Positions 25,828-33,634 are shown, counted from the stretch's first letter. The stretch is 44,480 bases of DNA from Treponema sp. (GCF_024696245.1 NZ_JAILGZ010000126.1:1-44480); one strand, 5' to 3'. Notes: generated by a model not told the origin, from the sequence alone. Numbers and translations: made by a program.

Positions 25828-26999
25828 AAAATCTGCACGCCTCTTGCAGGCTTAACTTCATAGAGCTTTGGAGAAAAACCAAAAATACGTTCGTATTCAG
25901 CAAGTTTCTCCCTGTATTTATCAAGATCTTCATTACGCAAAATTGAATAGGTACAACGGCCAAAGCCCTTGCCTGTAATTCTGCCGCAGCTTTCAGGACT
26001 TCTTATATAGTCATGACTTGGGGCAATATCCTGAAGTCTTTTTAAAAGCCAGTCAATTTCAGGACAGGAGATATCATATAAATCCCTCATAACTTCGTGA
26101 CTTTTATTTACTGAACGGGCAAATGTAGAAAAATCATTTTTCATAAGGGCATTAACTGCATCAAGAACATTCTTATGTTCCTGCATTACACAGGTAAGCC
26201 TTCTTTTTGTATCTTCATTGACTACAGAAAAAACTTCTGCTATTTCTGAACGGTTTTCCTCATACTGCCAGCCACCGTAAACATTGGAGCGGAGTTCCTT
26301 AAGTTCACCAAGAAGAAGAACATTTTCCGGCTGAAAAAGGCTTTCTTCGTTCCAGGTAACAATCCGGGGTACTTCAGCATCAGTAAGTACAACAGTCTTT
26401 CCTTCAAGGGAAAAAGGAATGTTTTCACAGCTGCCTGTACTGTAATCTGTAAGGAGAAGTGAATCTTCCTTTGAATAAACGGCAGTAAAATTATCAGCCT
26501 TAAGGTTATTGAGGGAAAGATACTTTCTGTTTGCCTTTTCAATTATCTTAAGAAGAACACTGTCTGAGCACTTAAAGGAAAAAACTTCACCGACAGCCCA
26601 GGTAAAGGCAACCTTAATGGCACTTGTAATACCAAAACCTGCAGAAGGAAGAACTTCTGACCATATAGTCACATCCATACCTGAACATTCATAACCTGAA
26701 TCAGCAAAGGCAAGAAGTACAGCCTTTAAAGATGCAGTCCATCTGTCTTCTTTCTTGATTTTTAGCTGAACCATACCTGCACGGCTTTTTTCGCCCATCT
26801 GAACAAACTGCATGTTCAACTCAGAATCCTTTCTCAGGGAAAGCGCAACATAAACCGGAAGATTAATTCCCATGGAAAGAGTCTTATCCCTGAAAAACCA
26901 GGTATGTTCACCCATAAGATGAAATCGTCCGGGTGCAGAAACTACCACGTCAGGTTTGCAACCGTATTCTTTTTTATGTGACTTTATTACCTCATCCAT
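25824..26999 (-). CDS. Galactokinase-like GHMP-family protein with altered sugar-site motif
   Basis: The 391-residue protein aligns with galactokinases of the GHMP superfamily. The signature segment reads APGRFHLMGEHTWFFRDKTL; in GalK it is GRVNLIGEHTDYNxG, and the Asp after GEHT, which contacts the sugar, is Trp here. The ATP-loop is AGFGITSAIKV instead of GxGLSSSAA. A candidate catalytic Asp remains in LKADNFTAVYSK. The C-terminal motif ITGKGFGRCTYSIL is close to the family GAGFGGC. It is likely a kinase of another small molecule or an inactive homologue. An AGGGG ribosome-binding site lies about 10 bases upstream. It heads the surE-TPR-NHL operon. Confidence 0.75.
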   Translation of the reverse strand: MDEVIKSHKKEYGCKPDVVVSAPGRFHLMGEHTWFFRDKTLSMGINLPVYVALSLRKDSELNMQFVQMGEKSRAGMVQLKIKKEDRWTASLKAVLLAFADSGYECSGMDVTIWSEVLPSAGFGITSAIKVAFTWAVGEVFSFKCSDSVLLKIIEKANRKYLSLNNLKADNFTAVYSKEDSLLLTDYSTGSCENIPFSLEGKTVVLTDAEVPRIVTWNEESLFQPENVLLLGELKELRSNVYGGWQYEENRSEIAEVFSVVNEDTKRRLTCVMQEHKNVLDAVNALMKNDFSTFARSVNKSHEVMRDLYDISCPEIDWLLKRLQDIAPSHDYIRSPESCGRITGKGFGRCTYSILRNEDLDKYREKLAEYERIFGFSPKLYEVKPARGVQIL

Positions 27000-27036
27000 A
27001 GTCAGATACCCCTAAACCCCTGTTTTTAATTGAATG

Positions 27037-27065
27037 TTGCTTTTTTTATCTGTAATAATTAAAAT
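27037..27065 (+). promoter_or_regulatory. Promoter placing lnt on a leaderless mRNA
   Basis: TTGCTT-N17-TAAAAT ends 6 bases before the lnt ATG. No Shine-Dalgarno sequence is present between the -10 box and the start. Confidence 0.55.
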
Positions 27066-27071
27066 AATATA

Positions 27072-29273
27072 ATGATTTCCTTCATTTTACAAGTTTTTTA
27101 CGCCGTTTTTTCGGGACTGGCACTTTCCCTTGCCATTCCAGGCAGCATATATACTTTTGGAATACCATCACTGGGATTAATTTCCCTTATACCTTTTTAC
27201 ATTGCCATATTCAGCACTAAAAAATTCAGACAGGCCTTTGCCATAAGCAGCATACAGATACTTACCGTTCACCTAGCTTCCTGCTGGTGGCTTGGTAACT
27301 TCAGGGGATTCGGAATATTCGCCTTAGGTGCCAGCGCCCTTGGTACGGCCTTTGAAGGTGGCTGCTGCGGTCTTTTCTTTATGCTTCCCTACATGAAAAA
27401 AGAAAAATCAGTTTCTTTACGTGATTCATTCAAAATGGACCACACCTTTATGATAAAAAGAGCCCTGTGGTTTTCCATCTGCTATGTTGTCTGGGAATAT
27501 ATAAAATCAACAGGCAGCATGGGTTTTCCATGGGGAACAATCTTTATGGCTTCCTACAGATGGAAGCTGCTGACTCAGATTGCAGCAGTTACAGGTGTAT
27601 GGGGTATAACCTTTATAATGGCACTGACCAATGCCTTTCTGGCAGAGGGAATCATTCTCCTTATTACAAAAATTGATTCAGTTAAATTCAGGAAGGACCT
27701 GATTCAGCTTAAAGCCCTGGGTAAAGTTACTGCCTTTTTATTTCTTGTAAGTCTTTTATACGGCAGCTGGAACTATATTTTTACAGGCAAGCCCGTAAAA
27801 CATGTAAATACAGTTATAGTCCAGCAGAACAGGGACCCATGGGAAACAGATGAATCTGAAACAATTAAAGTTTCCATGGAACAGACTGACAGGGCATTTA
27901 AAATCTTTGAAGAAAAAAACAGTAAGGCAGACCTTGTCCTCTGGAGTGAAGGTGTCCTTTCCCATAAATTTCCAGGAGGTGAATCTTTTTACGAAGATTA
28001 TCCTGCAAAACAAAGCCTTTCTTCATACATAAAGGAAAAGTCAACTCCCTTTATAATAGGCGGAGACACCCTTATAGACAGAAAAAACAAACTGGACTCA
28101 AACAGTGCCATCTTCTATGATGCAAAAGGAAAGTATTCAGGCTTTTACAGCAAAATGCAGCTTGTACCTTTTGCCGAATATGTTCCTTCGTCTGATTCTC
28201 CTTTAATCAAATACATAATGGATGACATTGTTCACTATGGTTCAGACGGCTGGGAACCTGGATTTCAGCATGTACTTTTCCGCATTCCGCTAAAGTCACA
28301 GAAATATCAGGAAACTCCCCTTAATTACGGAGCAGAAAGATATACAACAATCCCCCTTGATAAAAACGGTAATTCAGATTCTTCCGTAACGGAAAAATAC
28401 AGGAAAAACACCAGGGAAAATCCTTCTGCCTTTGTTAACTTTACTACACCTATATGCTTTGAAGACACTTTCTCCTCTGTCTGCAGAAATCTCTATAATT
28501 CAGGCAGCGAAGTATTCATGAACATAACCAATGATTCCTGGTCAAAGACACCGGTTGCAGAATACCAGCACTTTGTAGTGGCAAGCTTTCTTGCCCTTGA
28601 ATACAGAACTACCCTGGTAAGATGCTGCAATTCAGGCTATTCAGCTGTTGTCCTTCCAAACGGAAAGATTATGGCAGATCTAAAACCTTTTACAACAGAC
28701 GTAATGGCTGTAAGCGTGCCGGTATACCAGCGTAAGATTACGGTTTTCTCTGTTTTTGGAGACTATATTGCCATAACAGGCCTTATCATTATTCTTGCTG
28801 TCCTGTTGATCGAAACTTTAAGTCCTTATATAGACAAAGACAAACTTAAAAGGCTTTCAAGATTAACAGTCACTATCTCAATCAAAAACAGTTCACAGGA
28901 AATTGAAGATCAGAAAATAAGTTTTTCTGAAGATACAGATACTACAGACTCAGCTGCTTCTTTACTTGAAGAAAAAAAGACTTCAGGAAAAAGTAAAAGT
29001 TCAGCATCAAAAGTTAAGACTGCTGCAAAAAAGAAAAGTCAAGCCTCTTCAAAAACTCAGCCTGAAAAAACAGCTGCGGCAAAAACTTCAGCTCCTAAAA
29101 CAACTGCAAGGGCAAAAACAACTGCAGCTAAAAGCACAAGTGCAAAAACCACAACGGAAAAAGCCGCTGCTAAAAAAACAACTGCAGCTAAAAGCACAGC
29201 ATCAAAAAGTAAAAGCAGTTCTACAAAAAGCAGAGGCACAAAAAAAGCTGCCCCGGGAAAAACTAAAGAATGA
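27072..29273 (+). CDS. lnt: Apolipoprotein N-acyltransferase with a long basic C-terminal tail
   Basis: Lnt adds the third acyl chain to lipoproteins in the inner membrane. The N-terminal half has several membrane helices (including SIYTFGIPSLGLISLIPFYI and GFPWGTIFMASYRW). The nitrilase domain carries the catalytic triad E293 (LWSEGV), K361 (YSKMQLVPFAEY) and C462 (TPICFEDTF), with NITNDSWSKTPVAEYQHF after it. The last membrane helix is at about 565-587. Two oddities stand out. K361 and C462 are 101 residues apart, about twice the E. coli spacing. Residues 634-733 form a Lys/Ala/Ser/Thr tail like eukaryotic H1 or bacterial histone-like repeats. Total length is 733, compared with about 510 for E. 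coli Lnt. Confidence 0.93.
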   Translation: MISFILQVFYAVFSGLALSLAIPGSIYTFGIPSLGLISLIPFYIAIFSTKKFRQAFAISSIQILTVHLASCWWLGNFRGFGIFALGASALGTAFEGGCCGLFFMLPYMKKEKSVSLRDSFKMDHTFMIKRALWFSICYVVWEYIKSTGSMGFPWGTIFMASYRWKLLTQIAAVTGVWGITFIMALTNAFLAEGIILLITKIDSVKFRKDLIQLKALGKVTAFLFLVSLLYGSWNYIFTGKPVKHVNTVIVQQNRDPWETDESETIKVSMEQTDRAFKIFEEKNSKADLVLWSEGVLSHKFPGGESFYEDYPAKQSLSSYIKEKSTPFIIGGDTLIDRKNKLDSNSAIFYDAKGKYSGFYSKMQLVPFAEYVPSSDSPLIKYIMDDIVHYGSDGWEPGFQHVLFRIPLKSQKYQETPLNYGAERYTTIPLDKNGNSDSSVTEKYRKNTRENPSAFVNFTTPICFEDTFSSVCRNLYNSGSEVFMNITNDSWSKTPVAEYQHFVVASFLALEYRTTLVRCCNSGYSAVVLPNGKIMADLKPFTTDVMAVSVPVYQRKITVFSVFGDYIAITGLIIILAVLLIETLSPYIDKDKLKRLSRLTVTISIKNSSQEIEDQKISFSEDTDTTDSAASLLEEKKTSGKSKSSASKVKTAAKKKSQASSKTQPEKTAAAKTSAPKTTARAKTTAAKSTSAKTTTEKAAAKKTTAAKSTASKSKSSSTKSRGTKKAAPGKTKE

Positions 29274-29923
29274 AAGAAAGAACCATAAGAAACTCCTTCA
29301 GAAGCCTTGGAACACTGACATTCTCCCTTTTAACAGGCTTAAGTGTTCTTTTAAGCTTTCATTCCAGAGAAAGTGCCATGGAAGTACAGAACCTGCTTGC
29401 AGTTATGGCAGGCTGCGTCCTTGGTGGAGTAAACGGAAGTTCATCAGCCGGAATCTTCCTTATGGCAGGAATAGCCGGACTTCCACTTTTTCCCGGATTT
29501 GAAAAGGGATTTGAAAGCTTTACGGCAGCAGACGGAGGCTGGCTCTGGGGATATTTTACGGGAGCCCTGGCAGCAGGACTTATTTTAAAACATCCCTCAC
29601 CCTTTGAAAGAAAAGATAAGGGTATCTGGATCAGGACAATTCTTGCAGTTACGGCAGGTCTTTTTTTCAGCTACATTCCGGGGCTTCTCTGGTACATAAA
29701 AAGTTCAGGTGAAAATCCGGGCCTTATAATTCAAAGACATTTACTTAAACTGAACCTTCAGCTGGGCAAGGCTGCAGTATGCACCGCATCAAGTATAATA
29801 CTCAGGCCTCTGGCAGCTAAGCTCATGTACCCCGGACTTGAAAGTGCCCTTAAGGAAGAAGAAGAATTAATGGAAAAACTCAGGTCCTATAACCAGAAAA
29901 AAAACAGGAGAAAAGAAAAATGA
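29270..29923 (+). CDS. BioY-family biotin transporter substrate-binding protein
   Basis: BioY binds biotin in the membrane, alone or as the S component of an ECF transporter. The 217-residue protein has about six hydrophobic segments and the family-type stretch IAGLPLFPGFEKGFESF followed by DGGWLWGYFTGALAAGLIL, in the position of the BioY GLPVFxG/GPTGGYLxGF motif. The C-terminus ends in a basic, charged tail (LEKLRSYNQKKNRRKEK-like). It overlaps lnt by four bases and nrdR by four bases. No ECF ATPase genes are in the window. Confidence 0.72.
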   Translation: MKERTIRNSFRSLGTLTFSLLTGLSVLLSFHSRESAMEVQNLLAVMAGCVLGGVNGSSSAGIFLMAGIAGLPLFPGFEKGFESFTAADGGWLWGYFTGALAAGLILKHPSPFERKDKGIWIRTILAVTAGLFFSYIPGLLWYIKSSGENPGLIIQRHLLKLNLQLGKAAVCTASSIILRPLAAKLMYPGLESALKEEEELMEKLRSYNQKKNRRKEK

Positions 29924-30390
29924 GATGTCCTTATTGCGGAAGTTTAAAAGATAAAGTAATTGAATCAAGAACCATGGCAAACGGCGGCAGTATCCGCAGA
30001 AGAAGGGAATGCTGCAGCTGCGGTTACAGGTTTACCAGTTACGAAAGAATTGAAGAAAAGCCTTTTATGGTAATTAAGAGGGACGGCAGGCGTGAACCTT
30101 TTGATCCTCAGAAACTTTACAAGGGAATTGAACGTGCCCTGGAAAAAAGACCTGTTCCAACTTCCCTCGTAGAACAGATTAACGACGAAATCGAAGACGA
30201 AGCTTACCAGGCCGGAAAATCCAGCAGGGAAATAAGTACAGCCGATCTTGGTGAGCTGGTACTTAAAAGGCTTTACAATCTTGATAAAGTTGCCTACATC
30301 AGGTTTGCCAGTGTATACAAGCAGTTTGCAAACCTTACGGAATTTATCAACGAAGTAAAGCGTCTTGAAAAAGAACAGAGCGAACAGTAA
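29920..30390 (+). CDS. nrdR: Transcriptional repressor NrdR
   Basis: NrdR represses ribonucleotide reductase genes in response to ATP/dATP. The N-terminal zinc ribbon (MRCPYCGS, then RRECCSCGYRFTSYER) is followed by an ATP-cone domain (VIKRDGRREPFDPQKLYKGI). The 156-residue length is standard. It overlaps the BioY-like gene by four bases. The following CxxC redox gene starts 3 bp after its stop, which fits a link to ribonucleotide reduction. Confidence 0.97.
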   Translation: MRCPYCGSLKDKVIESRTMANGGSIRRRRECCSCGYRFTSYERIEEKPFMVIKRDGRREPFDPQKLYKGIERALEKRPVPTSLVEQINDEIEDEAYQAGKSSREISTADLGELVLKRLYNLDKVAYIRFASVYKQFANLTEFINEVKRLEKEQSEQ

Positions 30391-30392
30391 AA

Positions 30393-30674
30393 ATGCAGAA
30401 AAAACTTCTCTTCCTCTACCAGCACAATTGCAGCAGGTGCAGTAAAGTAAAAGATACCCTTATGGATCTCCGTAATAAATATGATTTTATTCTGGAAGAA
30501 ATAGACTGTAACTCCCGTAAAGGAAGGGAAACTGCAGTAAAATACGGTGTAATAACCTGTCCCCAGATTATTTTTATTGAAGATGGGACAGAAACAGCCA
30601 GATGTAGTGAAAGAGATGAATTATTAAAAATTTTTCCACAGATTTTCAAAAATACTATTGACACAAATCAGTAA
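30393..30674 (+). CDS. Thioredoxin/glutaredoxin-fold protein with CSRC motif
   Basis: The 93-residue protein has the thioredoxin-fold pattern: strand KKLLFLYQ, redox motif HNCSRCSKV (C13/C16) and the cis-proline region VITCPQIIFIEDG. A third cysteine precedes the cis-proline. It could donate electrons to ribonucleotide reductase or another thiol enzyme. It is translated right after nrdR. Its final codons contain the -35 box of the tRNA promoter. Specific partner unknown. Confidence 0.8.
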   Translation: MQKKLLFLYQHNCSRCSKVKDTLMDLRNKYDFILEEIDCNSRKGRETAVKYGVITCPQIIFIEDGTETARCSERDELLKIFPQIFKNTIDTNQ

Positions 30675-30687
30675 AAAAATATATACT
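30658..30687 (+). promoter_or_regulatory. Consensus promoter for the CAU tRNA
   Basis: A perfect TTGACA (30658-30663) and TATACT (30682-30687) are separated by 18 bp. The -35 box lies inside the end of the preceding coding sequence. Transcription is expected a few bases before the tRNA at 30701. Confidence 0.75.
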
Positions 30688-30700
30688 CTCATCATTCTAT

Positions 30701-30773
30701 GGGGGCATAGTCCAGCTGGTAGAACACCGGACTCATATTCCGTATGTCATAGGTTCAAATCCTATTGCCCCTA
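30701..30773 (+). tRNA. tRNA with CAU anticodon (elongator Met or Ile2)
   Basis: The cloverleaf is complete: acceptor GGGGGCA/TGCCCCT with discriminator A, D-loop AGCTGGTA, anticodon loop CTCATAT (anticodon CAT), T-arm ATAGG-TTCAAAT-CCTAT. CCA is not encoded. It lacks the three G-C pairs in the anticodon stem expected of an initiator. Methionine and lysidine-modified isoleucine tRNAs cannot be told apart here. Departures from the norm are C12-A23 in the D stem, C27-T43 in the anticodon stem, a G1-T72 wobble, and T at position 38. Confidence 0.9.
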
Positions 30774-30780
30774 TACTGTA

Positions 30781-30816
30781 AAAAGGCTTTTCAGCAATGG
30801 AAAGCCTTTTTTGTTT
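30781..30816 (+). terminator. Rho-independent terminator after the tRNA
   Basis: AAAAGGCTTT and AAAGCCTTTT form the stem around a loop of about 10 bases, followed by a T-rich run. Confidence 0.85.
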
Positions 30817-30909
30817 TTACATTACAAAAATGATGTTTCTCCATATAAAAACATCACCAGGCAGAAATGTAAGTTAAAAAACAAAAACCCTTCAAGGAGA
30901 AGTTCAGGT

Positions 30910-31860
30910 ATGAAAGCAGAAAAATTCAAAAGCCCGTTCAAAGGAAGAAGCCTCCTTAACTGGATTGACTGGAAAAAAGAAGAAATCCAGTGGATTCTTG
31001 ACACCGCATTTCTTGTAAAGAAACAGTCCCATAAAGGAGAAGTTCACCAGCGTTTTCTTGGTAAAACAATAGCCCTTATTTTTGAAAAGCGTTCTACAAG
31101 AACAAGATCAAGTTTTGAGACAGCTTTCGGAGAAGAAGGCGGCCACCCTGTATTTATGTCTACAGCTGACATTCAGCTGGGCGGAAAAGAAAGTGTAGAA
31201 GATACAGCCCGTGTTCTTGGAAGAATGTTTTCTGCAATTGAATTCCGCGGTTTCAGTCAGGAACATGTAGAACTTCTTGCAAAACACTCTGGTGTACCGG
31301 TAATTAACGGCCTCACAGATTCATTCCACCCTACTCAGGTTCTGGCAGACATAATGACACTTAAAGAAGAGTTTGGTTACCTTAAGGGACTTACAGTATG
31401 TTTCTGTGGAGACGGAAGAAACAATATGGCAAGAAGCCTTATGCTTATCTGTGCAAAATTCGGTATTAATTTTTCCATTTTTGCTCCAAAAGAACTTTCC
31501 CCTGATGAAGAAATAATAAAAATCTGTACTCCTTTTGCAAAAGAATCCGGTGCCGTAATAACTATTTCAGATGAAATTTCAGTTGTCAAAGGCGCAGATT
31601 GCCTTTATACTGATGTTTGGGTTTCTATGGGAGAAGAAACCCTCAAGGATGAGAGGACAAAACTTCTTCAACCTTATCAGGTGAACAGGGAACTTATGGC
31701 CGCTACCGGTAAAAGCAGTACAATTTTCCTTCATTGCCTTCCAGCCGTAAAAGGTCAGGAAGTAACGGAAGATGTATTCGAAAGCAGCGCAAGCAAAGTT
31801 TTTGATCAGGCAGAAAACCGCAAGCATACCATAAAAGCCATCATGCTCGCCTTAATTTAA
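30910..31860 (+). CDS. argF: Ornithine carbamoyltransferase
   Basis: The enzyme makes citrulline from carbamoyl phosphate and ornithine, or runs in reverse in arginine catabolism. The 316-residue protein has the carbamoyl phosphate motif EKRSTRTRSSFE, HPTQVLADIMTL, and the ornithine-site HCLPAVKGQEVTEDVFE. The start was set at MKAEKFKSPFKG behind AAGGAGA (30894-30900); an open frame extending further upstream runs through the tRNA and is not real. No arginine biosynthesis or deiminase genes are nearby, so whether it acts in synthesis or catabolism is open. Confidence 0.95.
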   Translation: MKAEKFKSPFKGRSLLNWIDWKKEEIQWILDTAFLVKKQSHKGEVHQRFLGKTIALIFEKRSTRTRSSFETAFGEEGGHPVFMSTADIQLGGKESVEDTARVLGRMFSAIEFRGFSQEHVELLAKHSGVPVINGLTDSFHPTQVLADIMTLKEEFGYLKGLTVCFCGDGRNNMARSLMLICAKFGINFSIFAPKELSPDEEIIKICTPFAKESGAVITISDEISVVKGADCLYTDVWVSMGEETLKDERTKLLQPYQVNRELMAATGKSSTIFLHCLPAVKGQEVTEDVFESSASKVFDQAENRKHTIKAIMLALI

Positions 31861-31871
31861 AGGGGTTTAAC

Positions 31872-32303
31872 ATGAAAAAATTATCAGCAGCCCTTGCACT
31901 GGCAGTTTGCTTCTGCATGCCTTTTTTTGCACAGGACAATGAAAAATCAAAGCCTATCTGGGATCATGGAGACAATATTTCTCCGTTAACATATCAGAAC
32001 CTGGAAATTTACCGCGTAATGGATTCCAAGGACGCATATGTAGTTCTCTATGCTAAAGGTGGAGTAAATGTTGGACAGGTCACCCTTCCCAAGGCCTGGA
32101 TGAAGGAAGAACCACGCAAGCTTGAATTCCGTGAAAAAGCAAAGCGTGTAAGCCCATACATGACTGTTATCAAGCAGGACGGAAATTTCCTTAAGGTATG
32201 GCTTAATGTAACTACAGACAAAAGGGACCCTGTATGGGGACTTATGCCGAATGGTGCCAAGATTGAGGGAACAGATGCTGAAACCCTCGAAATTGAATAC
32301 TAA
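31872..32303 (+). CDS. Small secreted protein of unknown function
   Basis: The 143-residue protein has a signal peptide (MKKLSAALALAVCFCMPFFAQ) and a mature domain with a probable beta-barrel-like pattern (YVVLYAKGGVNVGQVTLP; MTVIKQDGNFLKVWLNVTT). The segment after the signal has no lipobox-type cysteine in a good context, so it is probably soluble in the periplasm. An AAAGGGG ribosome-binding site precedes the start and a terminator follows. I do not recognise the family. Confidence 0.75.
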   Translation: MKKLSAALALAVCFCMPFFAQDNEKSKPIWDHGDNISPLTYQNLEIYRVMDSKDAYVVLYAKGGVNVGQVTLPKAWMKEEPRKLEFREKAKRVSPYMTVIKQDGNFLKVWLNVTTDKRDPVWGLMPNGAKIEGTDAETLEIEY

Positions 32304-32323
32304 AAGCTTTTTGTAAAGCAGAA

Positions 32324-32353
32324 GGCAGGAATCCAAAGGTTCCCGCCTTTTTT
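32324..32353 (+). terminator. Rho-independent terminator
   Basis: GGCAGGAA pairs with TTCCCGCC (one mismatch), followed by six T residues. It ends the argF-secreted protein unit. Confidence 0.8.
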
Positions 32354-32381
32354 ATTTTAAAAACAAAAAAGGATTTACATC

Positions 32382-33365
32382 ATGGAGATTATTTCACAGG
32401 AAAAAATCAGCAGCTTTAAGAAATTCATGGAAGACCATGAAAGTTTTATAATAGCAGGACATAAGGAACCGGACGGAGACTGTATTTCCAGTTGTATGGG
32501 TCTTTCCTATATTGCAGAATTCTTTCATAAACCTTACATAATGATAAATGCAGGTCCCTTTAAGAGAAGCGAAATAAAAAAATATGCAGACCTTTTTACC
32601 CCGACCCTTCCCTTTATAAATCAGCAGGAAAGAAAGGAATGCGGACTTATAATTACAGACTGCAGCGAGATTCAAAGACTGGGAGAAATAGAAGGTGATC
32701 TTGAAGAACTTGATACCTTTATAATTGATCATCATAAAACTGCAGAAGTTCAGGGTGAAAATACAATTATTGACCCTACAAGTCCCGCAGCCTGTCTTCT
32801 TGTACAACAGCTTATCGAAGCACTGTCAGGTAAACTTACAAAAGAACAGGCAGATACACTTTTCTTTGGAATGGCTACAGATACAGGATACTTCAGGTTC
32901 CTTACGGAAAATTCAAAAGAAGTATTCCTTCAGACTTCAAGACTCGTAGAAGCAGGCGCTAATCCAAGGGCCGTTTATCAGGATATTACCGGTGGAAAAC
33001 CCTGGTCTACAAGAAAGCTCCTGGGCATTATGCTTGAAAGAGCTGAACGCCATGCAGAAGGAAAACTTGTAGTAACTTATGAAACAATGGAAGATACCCG
33101 TAAGTATGGTTCAGAAGGAAGGGATAGTGATTCCCTTTACAGCCTTATGCTTGCTGTAGAAGGAGTAGAAGCAGTTGCCTTCGTAAGACAGGACACTGAA
33201 CACACCTGCACCCTGGGCTTAAGATCCAGGGACAAATGTGACGTAAGTGCCATAGCTGCAAAATTTGGTGGCGGCGGTCACAAAAATGCCAGTGGAGCCA
33301 GTACCGAAGGCAGAATAGAAACACTGCTTCCTGTACTTATAAAGGAATTCATGAAGGTACTTTAG
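32382..33365 (+). CDS. nrnA: DHH-family oligoribonuclease/pAp phosphatase NrnA
   Basis: NrnA degrades short oligoribonucleotides and 3'-phosphoadenosine 5'-phosphate. The 327-residue protein has the DHH-DHHA1 architecture: GHKEPDGDCISSCMGL, IITDCSE, IIDHHKTAE, GMATDTGYFRF, and C-terminal GGGGHKNASGAS. An AAGGA ribosome-binding site precedes the ATG. The gene stands alone between two terminators. Because the family also includes c-di-AMP/pGpG-type hydrolases, the in vivo substrate is not fixed by sequence. Confidence 0.9.
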   Translation: MEIISQEKISSFKKFMEDHESFIIAGHKEPDGDCISSCMGLSYIAEFFHKPYIMINAGPFKRSEIKKYADLFTPTLPFINQQERKECGLIITDCSEIQRLGEIEGDLEELDTFIIDHHKTAEVQGENTIIDPTSPAACLLVQQLIEALSGKLTKEQADTLFFGMATDTGYFRFLTENSKEVFLQTSRLVEAGANPRAVYQDITGGKPWSTRKLLGIMLERAERHAEGKLVVTYETMEDTRKYGSEGRDSDSLYSLMLAVEGVEAVAFVRQDTEHTCTLGLRSRDKCDVSAIAAKFGGGGHKNASGASTEGRIETLLPVLIKEFMKVL

Positions 33366-33372
33366 TATATAC

Positions 33373-33419
33373 AATCCTGCCGGGTTAAAGAAAAGTCTGA
33401 CATCCGGCAGGATTTTTTT
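33373..33419 (+). terminator. Strong Rho-independent terminator after nrnA
   Basis: AATCCTGCCGG and CCGGCAGGATT form an 11-bp stem around a 20-base loop, followed by a T run. Confidence 0.92.
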
Positions 33420-33441
33420 ATAAAAAAACTGATTATTTATA

Positions 33442-33516
33442 TTAGTTATATACTAATATTATTAGTTACTCACTTATTTTATTATTTATTTCCTAATATT
33501 CTTAGTTAATTACTAA
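33442..33516. repeat. Four 20-bp-phased dyads upstream of a sigma-54 promoter
   Basis: The unit TTAGT-N5-ACTAA occurs at 33442-33456 (perfect), 33462-33476 (ACTTA in the right half), 33482-33496 (TTATT and CCTAA) and 33502-33516 (perfect). Start-to-start distance is exactly 20 bp each time, so all copies face the same side of the helix. The outer copies extend to longer palindromes (33439-33459 and 33497-33521). The array lies about 100-160 bp before the predicted start of transcription, where enhancer-binding proteins for sigma-54 act. Confidence 0.85.
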
Positions 33517-33580
33517 GAATACTTCCCTCTTTTCATTCAGAAAAATACCTTAAACAGTCAAAATAAGTAATTTTATTAAC

Positions 33581-33596
33581 TGGCACGGAAATTGCT
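33581..33596 (+). promoter_or_regulatory. Sigma-54 (RpoN) promoter
   Basis: TGGCACGGAAATTGCT matches the consensus TGGCACG-N4-TTGCW at every defined position, with GG and GC at the -24/-12 spacing. The predicted start is near 33607, 28 bases before the ATG at 33635. Confidence 0.93.
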
Positions 33597-33634
33597 ATTT
33601 AATTATCTGATCATTTTTAAAGGGAGGGAAAAAA

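Noticed and set aside
28966-29502. 178-codon Lys/Gln/Leu-rich frame over the end of lnt and start of the BioY-like gene
   Set aside because: It is a frame-shifted reading of the repetitive lnt tail. The lnt frame ends in a four-base overlap with the next gene, which supports the lnt frame.
30658-30909. Upstream extension of the ornithine carbamoyltransferase frame
   Set aside because: It would run through the tRNA and its terminator; a good ribosome-binding site marks the start at 30910.
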